Positions 30,101 through 39,345 of a DNA stretch of 51,672 bases are shown here, piece by piece (position 1 is the stretch's first letter; the number at the start of each line of letters is the position of its first letter). The notes below the pieces were generated by a model. It was not told where the DNA came from, ran no database searches, and saw only the letters and a program-made list of their open reading frames with translations. The stretch is from Leishmania donovani (taxonomy: Eukaryota; Euglenozoa; Kinetoplastea; Trypanosomatida; Trypanosomatidae), in contig NC_018263.1 of assembly GCF_000227135.1 (NCBI RefSeq), positions 1 through 51,672 on the forward strand, written 5' to 3'. A program made the position numbers and the translations under genes.

Positions 30101-30332
30101 CATCTCGGCAGCGCGTCAGCGCATACGCCAGCACCTTGAAGGCGACGAAGCGGACATACACGTCATCGCTCGCGCCCTTCTCGTTCATGAGGCACTGCAC
30201 TGCAGTTTGCAGCGTCCGCACACCCTCACCCACCTCCAGCTCCCGCAGCGCGGCAGCGGCTCCGTCGTGGTTGCCGCAACGCAAGCAAGTGGCAGCCTGC
30301 TCAATGTGACTGGACATGGCAACGCGCACCAT
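27162..30332 (-). CDS. Exportin-like HEAT-repeat protein (XPO4/XPO7 group)
   Basis: A 1056-residue all-helical protein. I start at the first ATG (30330-30332, MVRVAMSSHIEQAA); a second ATG five codons on is equally possible, and the frame further upstream has no ATG. The N-terminus looks like an importin-beta-type first helix pair. A segment at about 190-230 (FSAPSRYRGLPVRVHRHC then KLFAEEGRLPTLIQALL) and the LSW motif that follows resemble the region in exportin-4 and exportin-7 where a similar HxxCxxxFEE and LSW pattern occurs. The rest is Leu-rich paired helices typical of HEAT arrays, ending near residue 1056 without a tail. Size fits XPO4/XPO7 (about 1090-1150). The karyopherin fold is likely; the subgroup is moderate. 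Confidence 0.65.
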   Translation of the reverse strand: MVRVAMSSHIEQAATCLRCGNHDGAAAALRELEVGEGVRTLQTAVQCLMNEKGASDDVYVRFVAFKVLAYALTRCRDGRRQQSDTVIAFLLGYAYQMTAQVETPAWTPVVSELATATAVALKLGCVGDNLDVCVEEVTAVCVGLVDLAQTCTPSPKAYLHRIICQSAVEEFGLFSAPSRYRGLPVRVHRHCRKLFAEEGRLPTLIQALLRGLLVSAGESSMSVDKGLTALVSCLSWPSHQFFEEDSSTEESCGVFYVAHEEWDRLLVGDVGLESGACVTVHGVLREWYGSGAVNGVPVNRQKVIEIIQLLCSFKGSEWTEGQTLRFLVSSLSLCLDVFEHLSQWATEDDFHLFPLLANAILRLVSNYVDFFFHPQAHALVSRLTALTGFLIRRDTSSNTDTDVMSCVDEMLSVWFHLTSYIDRNSFSGNGFETIAQRHLISQGCQSIFSTYLDTKVNTDAAELELDCFADTFTNSHLHLVAQVGRLCASNTCELLIRYLRSLRSTLASTLGAGGAAPTPLFEALWTLLKIVGFFIADPLEGEQPYIPRCFLEMGSQGSALLLHLVKEVDALLPLLQNPAAASPAVLAAFLDVLTQYIKTYVEAEESCTLYAYAFSGGADMVAQSLLAVVGALRLTPFEEESTSAACRLLDSVADKSSRVRSFCHRQEAFQALTRAVQEIHRFRFYGHTRGRLIAFVISCCSDADSVQARLRDLALSPSSEDDVNLVLELLSSLAGLFESLHSQQVIRCVFPALLATGQRLIGVSASKFYEREIVIESMQCVRSMFVTCSPLLEDSDIRMLLDLVVAELRYAVTALQSSSAWTSADGEGDRAEFIIATARLLSSLAQWKALDCFLSDDDTRAVSIATVEAAGALLRHMDERSLSLPSLEDGIFTCMELCAESFTADFVFASCSDAFLSAMLYALNSERANIQRAGISVTASVAAFLEASTPPASHASACCDLLKVVLRSLTSGKVFFRNLRQISRVLLILVRGLPYDSLVATVETVMREVSNCDAFVTTIFPALQSAAGSANASESGFEELLQDALSSVHGTTIIGA

Positions 30333-31055
30333 CGCTCGCGGCTGTCTGGAATCCTTTCCACACGGCTTCTGCACCGCTCACCTCCCCCCCCCCCTCTCTT
30401 GAGCTCCCGGAGAACGTCTTTTGATGGGGTCAACGTGCGGGCGTGTGAATGTGCGCTGGCTCGCTCCTTTCGATTCGCTGTGTGCCCAGCTCTTATGATT
30501 CCGGTGTTGGCACACCCGTTTGGCTCCCGGTCAATGCACGGGGGCAATCACCACTGTGCGCGCGAGCATGTGTGAATGCAGCAGACCGGGTAAGGGCAGA
30601 CGCGAGGAAGCATAAGCGGGGTATGCAACACAAAATGCGTGCGAGAGGCAGTGAGAGGAAAAGAAGAGTAGTGACATGACACAACACGTGCGACCGCAGA
30701 GGCAAGGAGAAGACGCAGACATCCTTCAAACATACGGTGTCCCTCGGCAAGAAAGCGTGCATCTTTCGTTTCGTGTCCACCGCGACAGCCGACACACCGC
30801 AGATCATGGCAGGGGTCTCGCACACGTGCGCAGAGGTGAGGAAACAAGACAGAAAACTGCAGGTCAGGCCCGTCCCGTGCCCTTTCCAGCTTTCGCAAGT
30901 TCCACACTCAGTGGTGAGAGTGGGAGGCAGGAGGCAAGACCGGGCGCTGTCCCTTGCGGCGTGCGGCAGACAAGTCGGGGGGTACGTGGACACTTGTGTG
31001 AGCCGCGTTTGTGGCGCCGTGAATAGCAAAGGCCTCCGCGAAGAACAGCACCAGT
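30333..31055. other. Intergenic region, about 0.7 kb
   Basis: Contains a C10 run near 30386 (on the plus strand) close to the exportin start and no recognised coding ORF. Confidence 0.55.
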
Positions 31056-32915
31056 TCACAAGAAGTTGAGCGGCGCCGGAAGACGGGTGTTCGCGAAGGA
31101 GAGCAACTGCTGGAAGGTTTCTGCGGCCTCCTGCGGCTCGGGCCACTCGGATAGCTTCGCCAGGGCACAGCGAAGATATGCCTTCACAACAGGGTAGTCG
31201 AGTTGACGGCAGGCACTCTCGCAGCCGCGACGCCACTGCGCCGCTGTAGCGTCATCACGACGTGGCCACGGCTGAGCGTACAACAGATAGAGTGTCGCGG
31301 CGTCTACACTGCTATCAGCAGGTCGCTCACGCACAGTGTCAGATGGAGGCTGCGCGGGTGTGGGTTCCACCACTGTCACTCCGTCCTGTGTGCGCGGTCG
31401 CTTCGCGTTGAAGAAGCCAGTTGCAAGGGTCATCTGCTGCCCACTGATGCGCTGACGTGTTAAAGGCGCCTGCTGCTTCTGCCGGAGGCCCGTCGCCTGC
31501 ACCGTCATTCCACGCAAATCCGCGACGACGATATCACGCAGAGACGCGATAGCGACGGTCCAAATCACGAGGTCCATCTCGCTTGACGAGAGGCCCAGCT
31601 GTGCCGCCCGCTCCGCATCGGATATAGCCCGCGACGCAACCAACAACGGGGCGACCACCTTCCGGATTTCCAGCTCCATCGCCTCCACCTCGTCAGCCGC
31701 CATCGCGTGCGGAAGCTTGATTGGCAAATGCACCTCCACACATTTGCCGCGGCCCATGTACTTTTGCGTCTCCTTCGGATGCAGCGGATGCCGTTCCAGT
31801 AGGGTGACGCGAAGCCCCTGGGCAACTGCATCGGTGCGCCGCAGCTTGGTACACACATCGTCCAGCAGTTGACGCGCAATCTTCCATACGTCGTCCACCC
31901 CCTCAGGACGCACCGCGTAGTTCATGGAACAACCAACAGCGTTGGGAATCCGCTTACCTAGATGCCGCTGGTCCTCCGGATCGCCCGTGCGCGTGACGAC
32001 GCGGCCGTCCTCGCCACGGACTAGATGGTAGAATGTCTCGCCCTGCCTCTTGCCAAGAACCCTCTGCAAAGCCTCACGCTTCAGTTTTTGCACAGACCCG
32101 CACGTGACGCCGCCCGCGTCAGTCCTCTCGTCTATGATGCCCTGCTCACGCAGCGCGCGGCAGATTTTCTCCATCGTGCTCTCCCCCGCACCGTGAATGC
32201 ACTCCAGCGGAAGTGCGTTCATGGTCTGTGCCACGTCCTTGGCGTGGACAACGCAAATCCCGTTCGGCTTGCCGCGGTCTGTGGCGAGGCGCGCCAGCAT
32301 AATGTTGGGCCCGATTCCGCATGAAGCCGTGCACCCTGTTGCGCTGAACAGCTCCCTGCGAACGGTCTCGCAGAAGGACTGTAGCAAAGCGTAGTCGGCG
32401 GTGTCAGCTGCCAGCATCACCTCATCGATACTGTACACCTCCATTGACATTTTTACACCCGTGGGAAACAAATCGAAGATGATTTGGTAGAGAGTCTTGG
32501 CGACGCGCTCGCATGCCTCGAGGTCGTAGCCGAGGGTTACCAGCTGTGGGCAGCGCTCTTTCGCAGAGTTCACGTACATCCCGGCGTGAATGCCGTACGA
32601 GCGCGCCACGTAGTTGCAGGAGGAGATGTCGCTGTTGTATTTGCCCGCAGCAATACCCACCGGCTTCGTCTTCAGATGGGCGTACTCCGGCTTTGCCAGC
32701 TGCACGGAGCAGAAGAAGGCGTCCATGTCGACATGGACAAAGGTGCGCTGCTGCTCCAGTGTACCATGGTTCCACTCTGGGTGCTCAATGAACCACTCAC
32801 GAAACACATCCTCCATCTTCGTCCTCCACTGCCCAATGAAATAAAGTCGTGAGTGCTGCTGAAAGTGCTGCAGGCTGTTCGCCTGATCACGCACGCTCCG
32901 GCTCATCGCTGTCAT
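31056..32915 (-). CDS. REV1-like Y-family translesion DNA polymerase
   Basis: A 619-residue nuclear DNA polymerase of the Y family. The ATG is at 32913-32915. Residues 18-30 (FQQHSRLYFIGQW) match the REV1-specific segment before the palm (consensus like FYxHSRLHxIxxW). The palm has HVDMDAFFCSV (61-71, metal ligands D63 and D65), the REV1-like SCNYVARSYGIHAGMYV (99-115), the YSIDE acidic pair (161-165) and CGIGPNIMLARLATDRGKPNG. A little-finger domain follows. The last 75 residues (LYAQPWPRRDD onward, with KAYLRCALAKLSEWPEPQEA) may be the helical REV1 C-terminal domain that recruits other polymerases. The N-terminal BRCT domain of yeast and human REV1 is absent. Pol kappa and eta are the alternatives; the pre-palm segment favours REV1. 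Confidence 0.82.
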   Translation of the reverse strand: MTAMSRSVRDQANSLQHFQQHSRLYFIGQWRTKMEDVFREWFIEHPEWNHGTLEQQRTFVHVDMDAFFCSVQLAKPEYAHLKTKPVGIAAGKYNSDISSCNYVARSYGIHAGMYVNSAKERCPQLVTLGYDLEACERVAKTLYQIIFDLFPTGVKMSMEVYSIDEVMLAADTADYALLQSFCETVRRELFSATGCTASCGIGPNIMLARLATDRGKPNGICVVHAKDVAQTMNALPLECIHGAGESTMEKICRALREQGIIDERTDAGGVTCGSVQKLKREALQRVLGKRQGETFYHLVRGEDGRVVTRTGDPEDQRHLGKRIPNAVGCSMNYAVRPEGVDDVWKIARQLLDDVCTKLRRTDAVAQGLRVTLLERHPLHPKETQKYMGRGKCVEVHLPIKLPHAMAADEVEAMELEIRKVVAPLLVASRAISDAERAAQLGLSSSEMDLVIWTVAIASLRDIVVADLRGMTVQATGLRQKQQAPLTRQRISGQQMTLATGFFNAKRPRTQDGVTVVEPTPAQPPSDTVRERPADSSVDAATLYLLYAQPWPRRDDATAAQWRRGCESACRQLDYPVVKAYLRCALAKLSEWPEPQEAAETFQQLLSFANTRLPAPLNFL

Positions 32916-33090
32916 CCGTGGGCGTATGGCAAGAAGCCGGTCCAGAAGCCGCAGTTGCGGTGATGAGCTCCGTCAAGACTCGCTCGAGCAGACGGCCTGC
33001 CGACTCCTCGAGGACAAGTCGTGGGTCGATGTCTGCGACTACGGCGCGCGGGAGTTGTGGAGGCAAGGCGCGCGCGCCGCTGTCAGCCAT
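32887..33090 (-). other. 67-codon ORF overlapping the REV1-like start (uORF, small gene or frameshifted N-terminus)
   Basis: An ATG at 33088-33090 opens a 67-codon frame that ends at 32887, overlapping the polymerase start by 29 bases in a different frame. It has a helical, protein-like middle (DPRLVLEESAGRLLERVLTE) vaguely reminiscent of a histone-fold helix. The polymerase frame itself is open upstream of its ATG for about 17 codons (ending LRLLDRLLAIRPR) before a TGA. So a one-base error could join the two. I cannot decide between a uORF, a separate short gene and a frameshift. Confidence 0.3.
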
Positions 33091-34057
33091 CTACGTGAAT
33101 TTTGGCCGCACTACCGGAGAAAGAAAGCGACAAAGGCCTCACACCCCACTACGGCGTCATGAAGTGCCCCCTTTTCGTCACTTAGGGAAAGGACAGGGCG
33201 CTGTGAGTCGAGATGAGCAAAAGGCACAGAGGGATCAGCGATGCCGCCGTGGCACTCATGCAAACGTTTGTGTCTCGCGTACGCACAATTCACGCGATCC
33301 ACCCTTGCCAGCGGTTTCGGATTCGTAAAGCCAGCCTCCGTTCCCAGGTACTAAAGATGGGGAGGCAGAACACACAATGCAGAGAAAAAAAAGTGTGAAA
33401 AAGAGGCAGCAGACGGCCGATGTGTCCATCCAGGCCGATGAGGCTGTATGGCGTTGCCTGCGCGAGATGAAGCACACTTGGAAGTCAGTTCCAGGGCACA
33501 GCTGTGCTTGAGCAGCATGCATATCGATTTCGATCATCGAGCGCGTGAGCACTCGGCCAAGATGAAGCTTGCACAATGGCAGCATCTCGTCATCTGCTTC
33601 TCTCACCACCGTGTAAGAGCAGGGCAACCCTGCTGTCGCGCACATAGGAAAACAGTCTCGAGCTTTAACCGTTGGGCTCGGCACCGCTCATGTCGGCATT
33701 CCCTCCCTTCTTTTCGTTTTCGGCATGGCGCCTCTCAAGTTAAAACATGGGGAAGGGAGACATCCAAAGCAATGCGAAACGAAGAAAAAAAAATTGCCGT
33801 GGCCGAATACAGCGATACAATGTGGAGAGGGGCGCGGGACGACGAAGAAGATTTCCAACCGAGCAACAGCCAAGGGGAATTGTCCAGCCGTTCCAATCCC
33901 GTCTGCGTGCCCATCCATGCATCCGCCTAGCGCCATGGGGCACTACAACAACGCAGGGGGGGGAGGAGAGGGGGTGACTAGTACAGAAAAAGAGAATACG
34001 GTACTTTACATGAGCAAGTCATGGGCCCTGTGCCCCGCCGAGCGCAGCGTAGCTATT

Positions 34058-34060
<3 letters not shown>
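33091..34060. other. Intergenic region, about 1 kb
   Basis: No coding ORF recognised. It includes an A9 run at 33783-33791 and a G-run near 33957-33964. Confidence 0.55.

Positions 34061-34089
<29 letters not shown>
34061..34089. repeat. (AC)14 microsatellite just after a stop codon
   Basis: Twenty-nine bases of alternating A and C that end 7 bases before the stop codon position (34097) of the coiled-coil gene, so on the coding strand (GT)14 opens its 3' UTR. Confidence 0.9.
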
Positions 34090-34092
<3 letters not shown>

Positions 34093-34096
34093 CCCC

Positions 34097-36646
34097 TCAA
34101 ACAAGGCGGACGAATCCCCGATTGCTGTCCAGGGGGATGCACAGGTGCGCAGAGCACTTGGGCGCAACCTCGACCACCATCGTGGCACACGCCAGCACCG
34201 TTCCCTCGTCATCAAGAATCAGAAAGAAGACCATGCCAGCGTCTGTGTCGCGCTGCATCAGCGCTGCTGTCGTTCCTGCGTCCGGTGCGTAGAAAGAAAT
34301 TGTGCGCTCGCCAACGATCGCCTCATCGGGCTGCTGCGTCAGCGGAAAGCTGACGTCGAACGACTGGTTCGAGTGCCACACGTTGATGGAAGCGGCGCGC
34401 TGCTGCGGCTCCAGTCGCATCGACAAGCTGTCCAGCTTCCAGCAAGTTCGATCGACGGCAGAGCTCTCCGCTGCGGAGCTCGTCGTACTTGTGTGGTGCA
34501 AAACCTGCAACCACTCGCAGTGCTCCATGAAGTGGATCAAATCGCGCTCCAAGTACGCTTCTAACAGCACATCCTCGCAGCGAAGAGTCGAGTAACATGT
34601 GAGCGAGGGTCGGTCGTGTAGCGGCCAGTTTGCGGTCCACGTCGCCACGTCGGAGGCAGCATCTCCCCAGTCTGCTTCCAACGCCCCCCACATGTCCGTC
34701 GCATCTGTCAGGCGTGACAACGACGGACGCGCAGGCGACCTGATGGTGAACGCGAGGCTTTCCCACACGAGCACCTCGCATTTATGGATACTTTTTCTTC
34801 TCTCCCACTCCCAGTCCTCCAGAACGCATTGCCGCACCAGTAACATCTCCGCCTCCGCGGAGCTGCAAAGGAGTCTACGCGCGTCGGCCTCCATGGCGGA
34901 CACCTGCGCAGTGATGTGGCGAATCCACAAGTTGTGTTCGAGCTCGAAGAGCCCAATCCGATGCGCCGCTTCCGAGAGCAAGACGTGCTGGCGCACGAGG
35001 CAGCAACGCTCGCGCGCCTCCTCGACCGTCACGCGTGCACGGAATTCATCCTCCAACCTCGACAAAGGCCGGCAGGCGTCGGAGACTAGAGAATGTGTCA
35101 GCGCTTGCCGCAGCGGCAGAAGCGTGTCGACAGCTGCGGCCGACTCCTCAACTTCGATGAGCATGCGCTCAGCTCGCTCGCCGTCGAAGAGCCTCCCCGC
35201 TCCTTGGATGAAAAAGATATGCACGTAGCGCTCACGGAGCTCGCCTAGGCAGCGCTCCTCCTCCTCAGCAACACGCTGCCGTCCTTCTTCGCATTGGAGC
35301 TGAAGCTTCTCCGCAAGGTATTTTAGCTTGCACGCCAGGCGCGCCTGCGCCTCTGCGCCGCGGATGGCGCGACTGGAGGCTACCTCTTCAATTGCCAGCA
35401 CGGTGGCACGATGCAGGGTCGCTTGCTGGCACTCCCATACGTGGTGATCACAGAAGAGCTGATTTGCCTCCCTGTTTTCCTCAGTGCTGATGAAGCGAGC
35501 GCCGCCGATGTACTGTTGACACAAGCTCCGACGCTCGGCCTGGTGCCGTTTTAGCACGCACGTCTGCGCCTGAAACGCAAGTAGCAGGGAGCCCAGCTCC
35601 ACCCTCCGCCGGTCCACAATGTCGCGCCGGACGAGCAGCTCAATCTTGCCAAAGACGCTTGTAACGTCAGAGTCCTTTGTAATCTGCTTGTAGACTCCCC
35701 GCCAGCCGAGGAGAAACGCCTGCGTCACGGCCTTGAAGCCGGTGTGCTCCTGCTCCTCTAACGTAAGCCGAAGCCGCTGTTCCTGCTCAAGGCAGGCGAG
35801 CACGCACTCTTCGCAGTCTGCGACGCGCACTTGCTGCGTCGTCGCGCGGCATGCCTCGGAAAGGAGGACAACATCTCTTTTGACCGCCGCGGCGAAATCT
35901 ACGTTCATGTCTTGCAGCAGCAGGATGAGGTGTAGCGAATACAGTCGCTCCACTGTAGCCCGGTCCATCTCCTCCTGCCACTGCAAACGCCGACGCACAC
36001 GTTGCGCCCCTTTCGAGTGATCGACGCACCGCAAATGGCCGGCAAGGCGACTCTGAACAACAATTTCACGCTGCACGTTATCGCCCAGCTCGATAAGTCG
36101 ACGGTTCCTGAGCTCGTCACGGGAGAACTCTTCCAAAGCGCCAAGTGCGGCGCGGTTGTCTGCCTCGGTGAGGCCGAGGCGTGAGCCTGAAGCACGTAGC
36201 TGCAGCGCGCGCCAAATGGAACGCTCCTCGCAGCGCAGAGATCGCCGCGTGAGCTCCTCCTGCAAGCACAGATGAAGGGCCTCGAACGGCGGCCGCACGA
36301 TGGCGAAAAAATTTTTCGTCACATCGCGGCGCTGAGCAGCTTCGGCTGCCAGAAGGTGCTCCACTTCGCGCAAGGCGCATTCGTCCCTGTATCCACGGTT
36401 GACAAGCTTCGTGCGACACCGTGTCTCTTGCAGGCCCACTAGTCCTCGGAGCTCCGCTTCAAAGGATGAAAGCGCCTCAACACATCTCAGCGCTTTGAGC
36501 TCCTCAACGATGCGTCGGGGGCGCCAGGCCACATTCCTCGCAGGCGGGTGAGGCACCAGCGTCGGTGGCTGCGACGTTGTCAGCACGGCCTTCAAAGCAG
36601 TGCGCAGAGCACCGTCGCTTGGCCGCGCAAACTGGTATGAGGACAT
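34097..36646 (-). CDS. Large coiled-coil hypothetical protein
   Basis: An 849-residue protein not recognised by family. I start at the ATG 36644-36646 (MSSYQFARPSDG); the frame runs 69 codons further but that part is UTR-like and low complexity. Residues from about 85 to 640 are rich in Arg, Glu, Leu and Cys in long helical stretches with charged spacing, repeatedly of the form EERxxxxxLxxxExxxR, typical of extended coiled coils in cytoskeletal or axonemal proteins. The last 150 residues (from about SMRLEPQQRAA) switch to a beta-rich composition (FDVSFPLTQQPDEA, ISFYAPDAG, MVFFLILDDEGTVLA, CIPLDSNRGFVRLV), consistent with a small C-terminal beta domain. No transmembrane segment. The stop is TGA at 34097-34099. 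A flagellar or cytoskeletal role is guesswork. Confidence 0.75.
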   Translation of the reverse strand: MSSYQFARPSDGALRTALKAVLTTSQPPTLVPHPPARNVAWRPRRIVEELKALRCVEALSSFEAELRGLVGLQETRCRTKLVNRGYRDECALREVEHLLAAEAAQRRDVTKNFFAIVRPPFEALHLCLQEELTRRSLRCEERSIWRALQLRASGSRLGLTEADNRAALGALEEFSRDELRNRRLIELGDNVQREIVVQSRLAGHLRCVDHSKGAQRVRRRLQWQEEMDRATVERLYSLHLILLLQDMNVDFAAAVKRDVVLLSEACRATTQQVRVADCEECVLACLEQEQRLRLTLEEQEHTGFKAVTQAFLLGWRGVYKQITKDSDVTSVFGKIELLVRRDIVDRRRVELGSLLLAFQAQTCVLKRHQAERRSLCQQYIGGARFISTEENREANQLFCDHHVWECQQATLHRATVLAIEEVASSRAIRGAEAQARLACKLKYLAEKLQLQCEEGRQRVAEEEERCLGELRERYVHIFFIQGAGRLFDGERAERMLIEVEESAAAVDTLLPLRQALTHSLVSDACRPLSRLEDEFRARVTVEEARERCCLVRQHVLLSEAAHRIGLFELEHNLWIRHITAQVSAMEADARRLLCSSAEAEMLLVRQCVLEDWEWERRKSIHKCEVLVWESLAFTIRSPARPSLSRLTDATDMWGALEADWGDAASDVATWTANWPLHDRPSLTCYSTLRCEDVLLEAYLERDLIHFMEHCEWLQVLHHTSTTSSAAESSAVDRTCWKLDSLSMRLEPQQRAASINVWHSNQSFDVSFPLTQQPDEAIVGERTISFYAPDAGTTAALMQRDTDAGMVFFLILDDEGTVLACATMVVEVAPKCSAHLCIPLDSNRGFVRLV

Positions 36647-37489
36647 GGGGCAATCCTCTCCCTTGCAGCCCTGCCCTGCCGATGTGAAAGAGAGATAGAG
36701 AAACGGAAAGAGTGAGAAGCGGCAGTGCACCACAAGAAACAGGAAGACGCGTGTAGTGAAGGCGGGGCGTGTGCGTTTCTGTTGTCGCATACAGCAGCCC
36801 CTCCTCCCCATCACTGCCACATACACGGACACGCACACATACACATGTGGCACGCATACAGAGATGAAGAAAAAAGAGGAAGAGAGGGGAGCGGTAGCTT
36901 AGGCCTGCAAGGCATTGAAGAGGGCGACAGAGAGCCACCAGGAACGAGAACAAACAAGGGCGAGCGGTCAGCAGAATTGTGCGCTTACGCCACAAGTGTT
37001 CTTGTCGCCACCGAAAGCAAGGGAAGGAGGAGGAGTGTAGTAGCGCATCTTCGCAGCGCAGACAGAAGCAAACCGAGCTGCCCCTTCCAGACGTAGGCCA
37101 CCTGCGGAGAGCTGAAGTCGGCATAAGCGCAGGTCCTCGTACCGCTGCTGCCCCTTCCTCTCCCCCCCCTGCAGTGCCGCAGCCGACGGTGTCGGCATTT
37201 CATGGCGTGAGCGCAGATGTGTGAGTGAGTGTTCACTTGGTTTTGCCAGTATGCGAGACAAGACTTGGCACTGCCCAAGCACAAGCATGTCCTCGTAAAT
37301 CATGACAGGGCGGCGAGATAAGTGTCACATGCGAGCAACCAATAATACAATCCAGTCCCATCCAGCGCCGGCAGAAGAGAAAATACTGTCCTCGTCACAC
37401 CGACGCAGGGGCGACCGTGCGAGGAACGCTTTCATCGGGTTGTGGGGTCGGCGACTACAGTCAATATGCTTTTGCACAAGTGTCAAGAG
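36647..37489. other. Intergenic region, about 0.8 kb
   Basis: 5' UTR of the coiled-coil gene with pyrimidine-rich stretches on the minus strand (around 36685-36720 and 36868-36892), and the 3' region of the cap methyltransferase gene. No coding ORF recognised. Confidence 0.55.
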
Positions 37490-38461
37490 CTAGAGTGCTA
37501 CCTTCTCTTTCACGAAGCACAGAGCGCGATACAAGGTCACAAGCTCCAGCTCCGCCGGACTGAGCTTGTTGCCCTTGTTTGCCTTCCAGTTTGCGGAGTA
37601 GTCCGGCACAAACTCGGAGAAAGGCTTCGACATGCCCTCGCAAAGCCGCAGTCGGGCCTCACTCGCGATTTGCACCACCGCATCGTGCGGCACCACATAC
37701 TCGGGGCAGTCAACGAAGCCATCCAGGCGGAAGTGGTATTCAGTGCCCGTGACAAGCAAGGCATTGCCGTTGCAGGCGGCGGCGTACTCAGGTGGATTGG
37801 GAAAAGAGATGCTGTACAGCTCGTTGCCTAACGTGCCCTCCGCCGCCCGCTTGGAGAGCATCTCTATGTCGACTGTCGTGATGAGCACCACACCACCGGG
37901 AGCGAGAGCATCAGAGACAGCGGAGAAGACGTCGCGGATGAGATCGAGACTCTTGCAGGCATAGTGGAACGCAAACTGAATCGACACAACGCTGTAGCGA
38001 CCAAAATGCGGAGAGCAGGGCAAGGTGCCTCGTAGAAACGACTCAGTGAAACAGTCAGCCACGGTGAACGAGGCACAGCACTGCGGCGGTCTCTCCATGG
38101 CGGCTATCATCTCCTTACATCGTCTCTCCGCCTCGTTGATGCACTCGAGAGAGACATCGTAGCAGTCGTAGACGGAGGTGTGCAGGGCAGCCGACAGCGC
38201 TCGGGGGTTGCTCTGCGACGGACTTTGCATGAAAAACCACTTACCGATGTCCCCGCCTCGTCCACTGGCAAGATCGAGAACCACCGCACCCTCTGACGGC
38301 GAGGCAGCCGCGTTGGCTAACACGCAGTCGAGAGAAAACTGGATCAAGGCCTTTTTTACAAAGTTGTTGAAGTGTCGAAACGCCACCTGCTGACTACTCC
38401 AGTCGTCTTTCCGCTTTCGTGTCACGTCATCGTACGCCGCCGCCGCCCGGTTCTGTGACAT
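37490..38461 (-). CDS. CMT1: mRNA cap guanine-N7 methyltransferase
   Basis: A 323-residue SAM-dependent enzyme that methylates the cap guanosine at N7. The ATG is at 38459-38461 (MSQNRAAAAYDD). Features: the N-terminal helix before motif I (FRHFNNFVKKALIQ, 28-41), motif I VLDLASGRGGDIGKW (61-75), the SAM-ribose segment YDCYDVSLECINEA, the cap-methyltransferase motif QFAFHYAC (canonical QFxxHYxF), and a C-terminal part ending YRALCFVKEKVAL. Length matches the monofunctional trypanosomatid enzyme (T. brucei CMT1, about 324 residues, from memory) and not the bifunctional guanylyltransferase-methyltransferase CGM1, which carries an extra N-terminal half. In trypanosomes the spliced-leader cap 4 is made by a separate set of enzymes starting from the m7G cap. 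Confidence 0.9.
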   Translation of the reverse strand: MSQNRAAAAYDDVTRKRKDDWSSQQVAFRHFNNFVKKALIQFSLDCVLANAAASPSEGAVVLDLASGRGGDIGKWFFMQSPSQSNPRALSAALHTSVYDCYDVSLECINEAERRCKEMIAAMERPPQCCASFTVADCFTESFLRGTLPCSPHFGRYSVVSIQFAFHYACKSLDLIRDVFSAVSDALAPGGVVLITTVDIEMLSKRAAEGTLGNELYSISFPNPPEYAAACNGNALLVTGTEYHFRLDGFVDCPEYVVPHDAVVQIASEARLRLCEGMSKPFSEFVPDYSANWKANKGNKLSPAELELVTLYRALCFVKEKVAL

Positions 38462-39345
38462 TCTCGAGTCTCACGTGAGAGTCTGTGCGCGCTTGGATGA
38501 CTTGCCGACAACGGTGGCGTTGCGTGGCGACGTGTACGTGAGCCTTCCGCACGCAAAAAAAAAACGGAAAGCGCAGTTTCAACAAGGTTAATCTTGACGA
38601 GAACGCCACGCTGGAGAATGGCGTAGTCTGTACTTGAAGATGCAGATTGCATTTTTCGCACGCTCGCTCATGAGAAGCGGCACGCACAGACGCATGAAAT
38701 CACGCGTACATTTGAGTAAGCGCCAACACGGCAAAACAGTGGACAAAGACAGCCACAGAGTAAGCAGGGAAAGGCATTCCATTCTCGTGCCAAAGAAAAG
38801 TCGCATGAACGGGTGCGATATGTGTGTATAACGGCCGCGATCCTCGCCGGTGCACATAAGCAGCACCACCACATCGAGTACCCCCCTCTCCTGTGTGCGT
38901 GTGAGTAGGGTGCGCGTTTGCCTGCTTCTCAAGGAGAACTCTCAGCAGTTGGAACTCATCCTAACGCTACGTTTCAAGCGCGCTCACATACTCGGCACAT
39001 GCTGTCATCGTCTCTGCGCGAGACGCCACCAGCGCTGCGCCTTCCCGGCTTGCCTTTTGTTTTTGGTGCGCTTTCTTTTCTCTCTTTCCCTCATCTTCCC
39101 TATCAGTGGTAGTGAGGGAAAACAGATCGACTGAAGCGACAGACAACAATCAGCTGCCCCCCCCCCACACACACACGCACACACCGGGCGCACTGCACTC
39201 CACATTCTTTACACACACACATACACACTGCGATGCGGAGAGAATACGCTCCCGCGTCAGGCTGGGACGACATCGACTCCTTCAAGAACAAGCACGCAAA
39301 AACGCGCGCGCATCGACTTCCATGAGAATTGACCGAAAGCGGTAA
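38462..39345. other. Intergenic region, about 0.9 kb
   Basis: Contains an A-run at 38555-38563 above the cap methyltransferase start, a C9 run at about 39157-39166 and CA-rich stretches at 39167-39182. No coding ORF recognised. Confidence 0.55.

Noticed and set aside
30493..31236. 247-codon minus-strand ORF between exportin and polymerase genes
   Set aside because: Overlaps the 3' end of the REV1-like gene in another frame and has no coding character.
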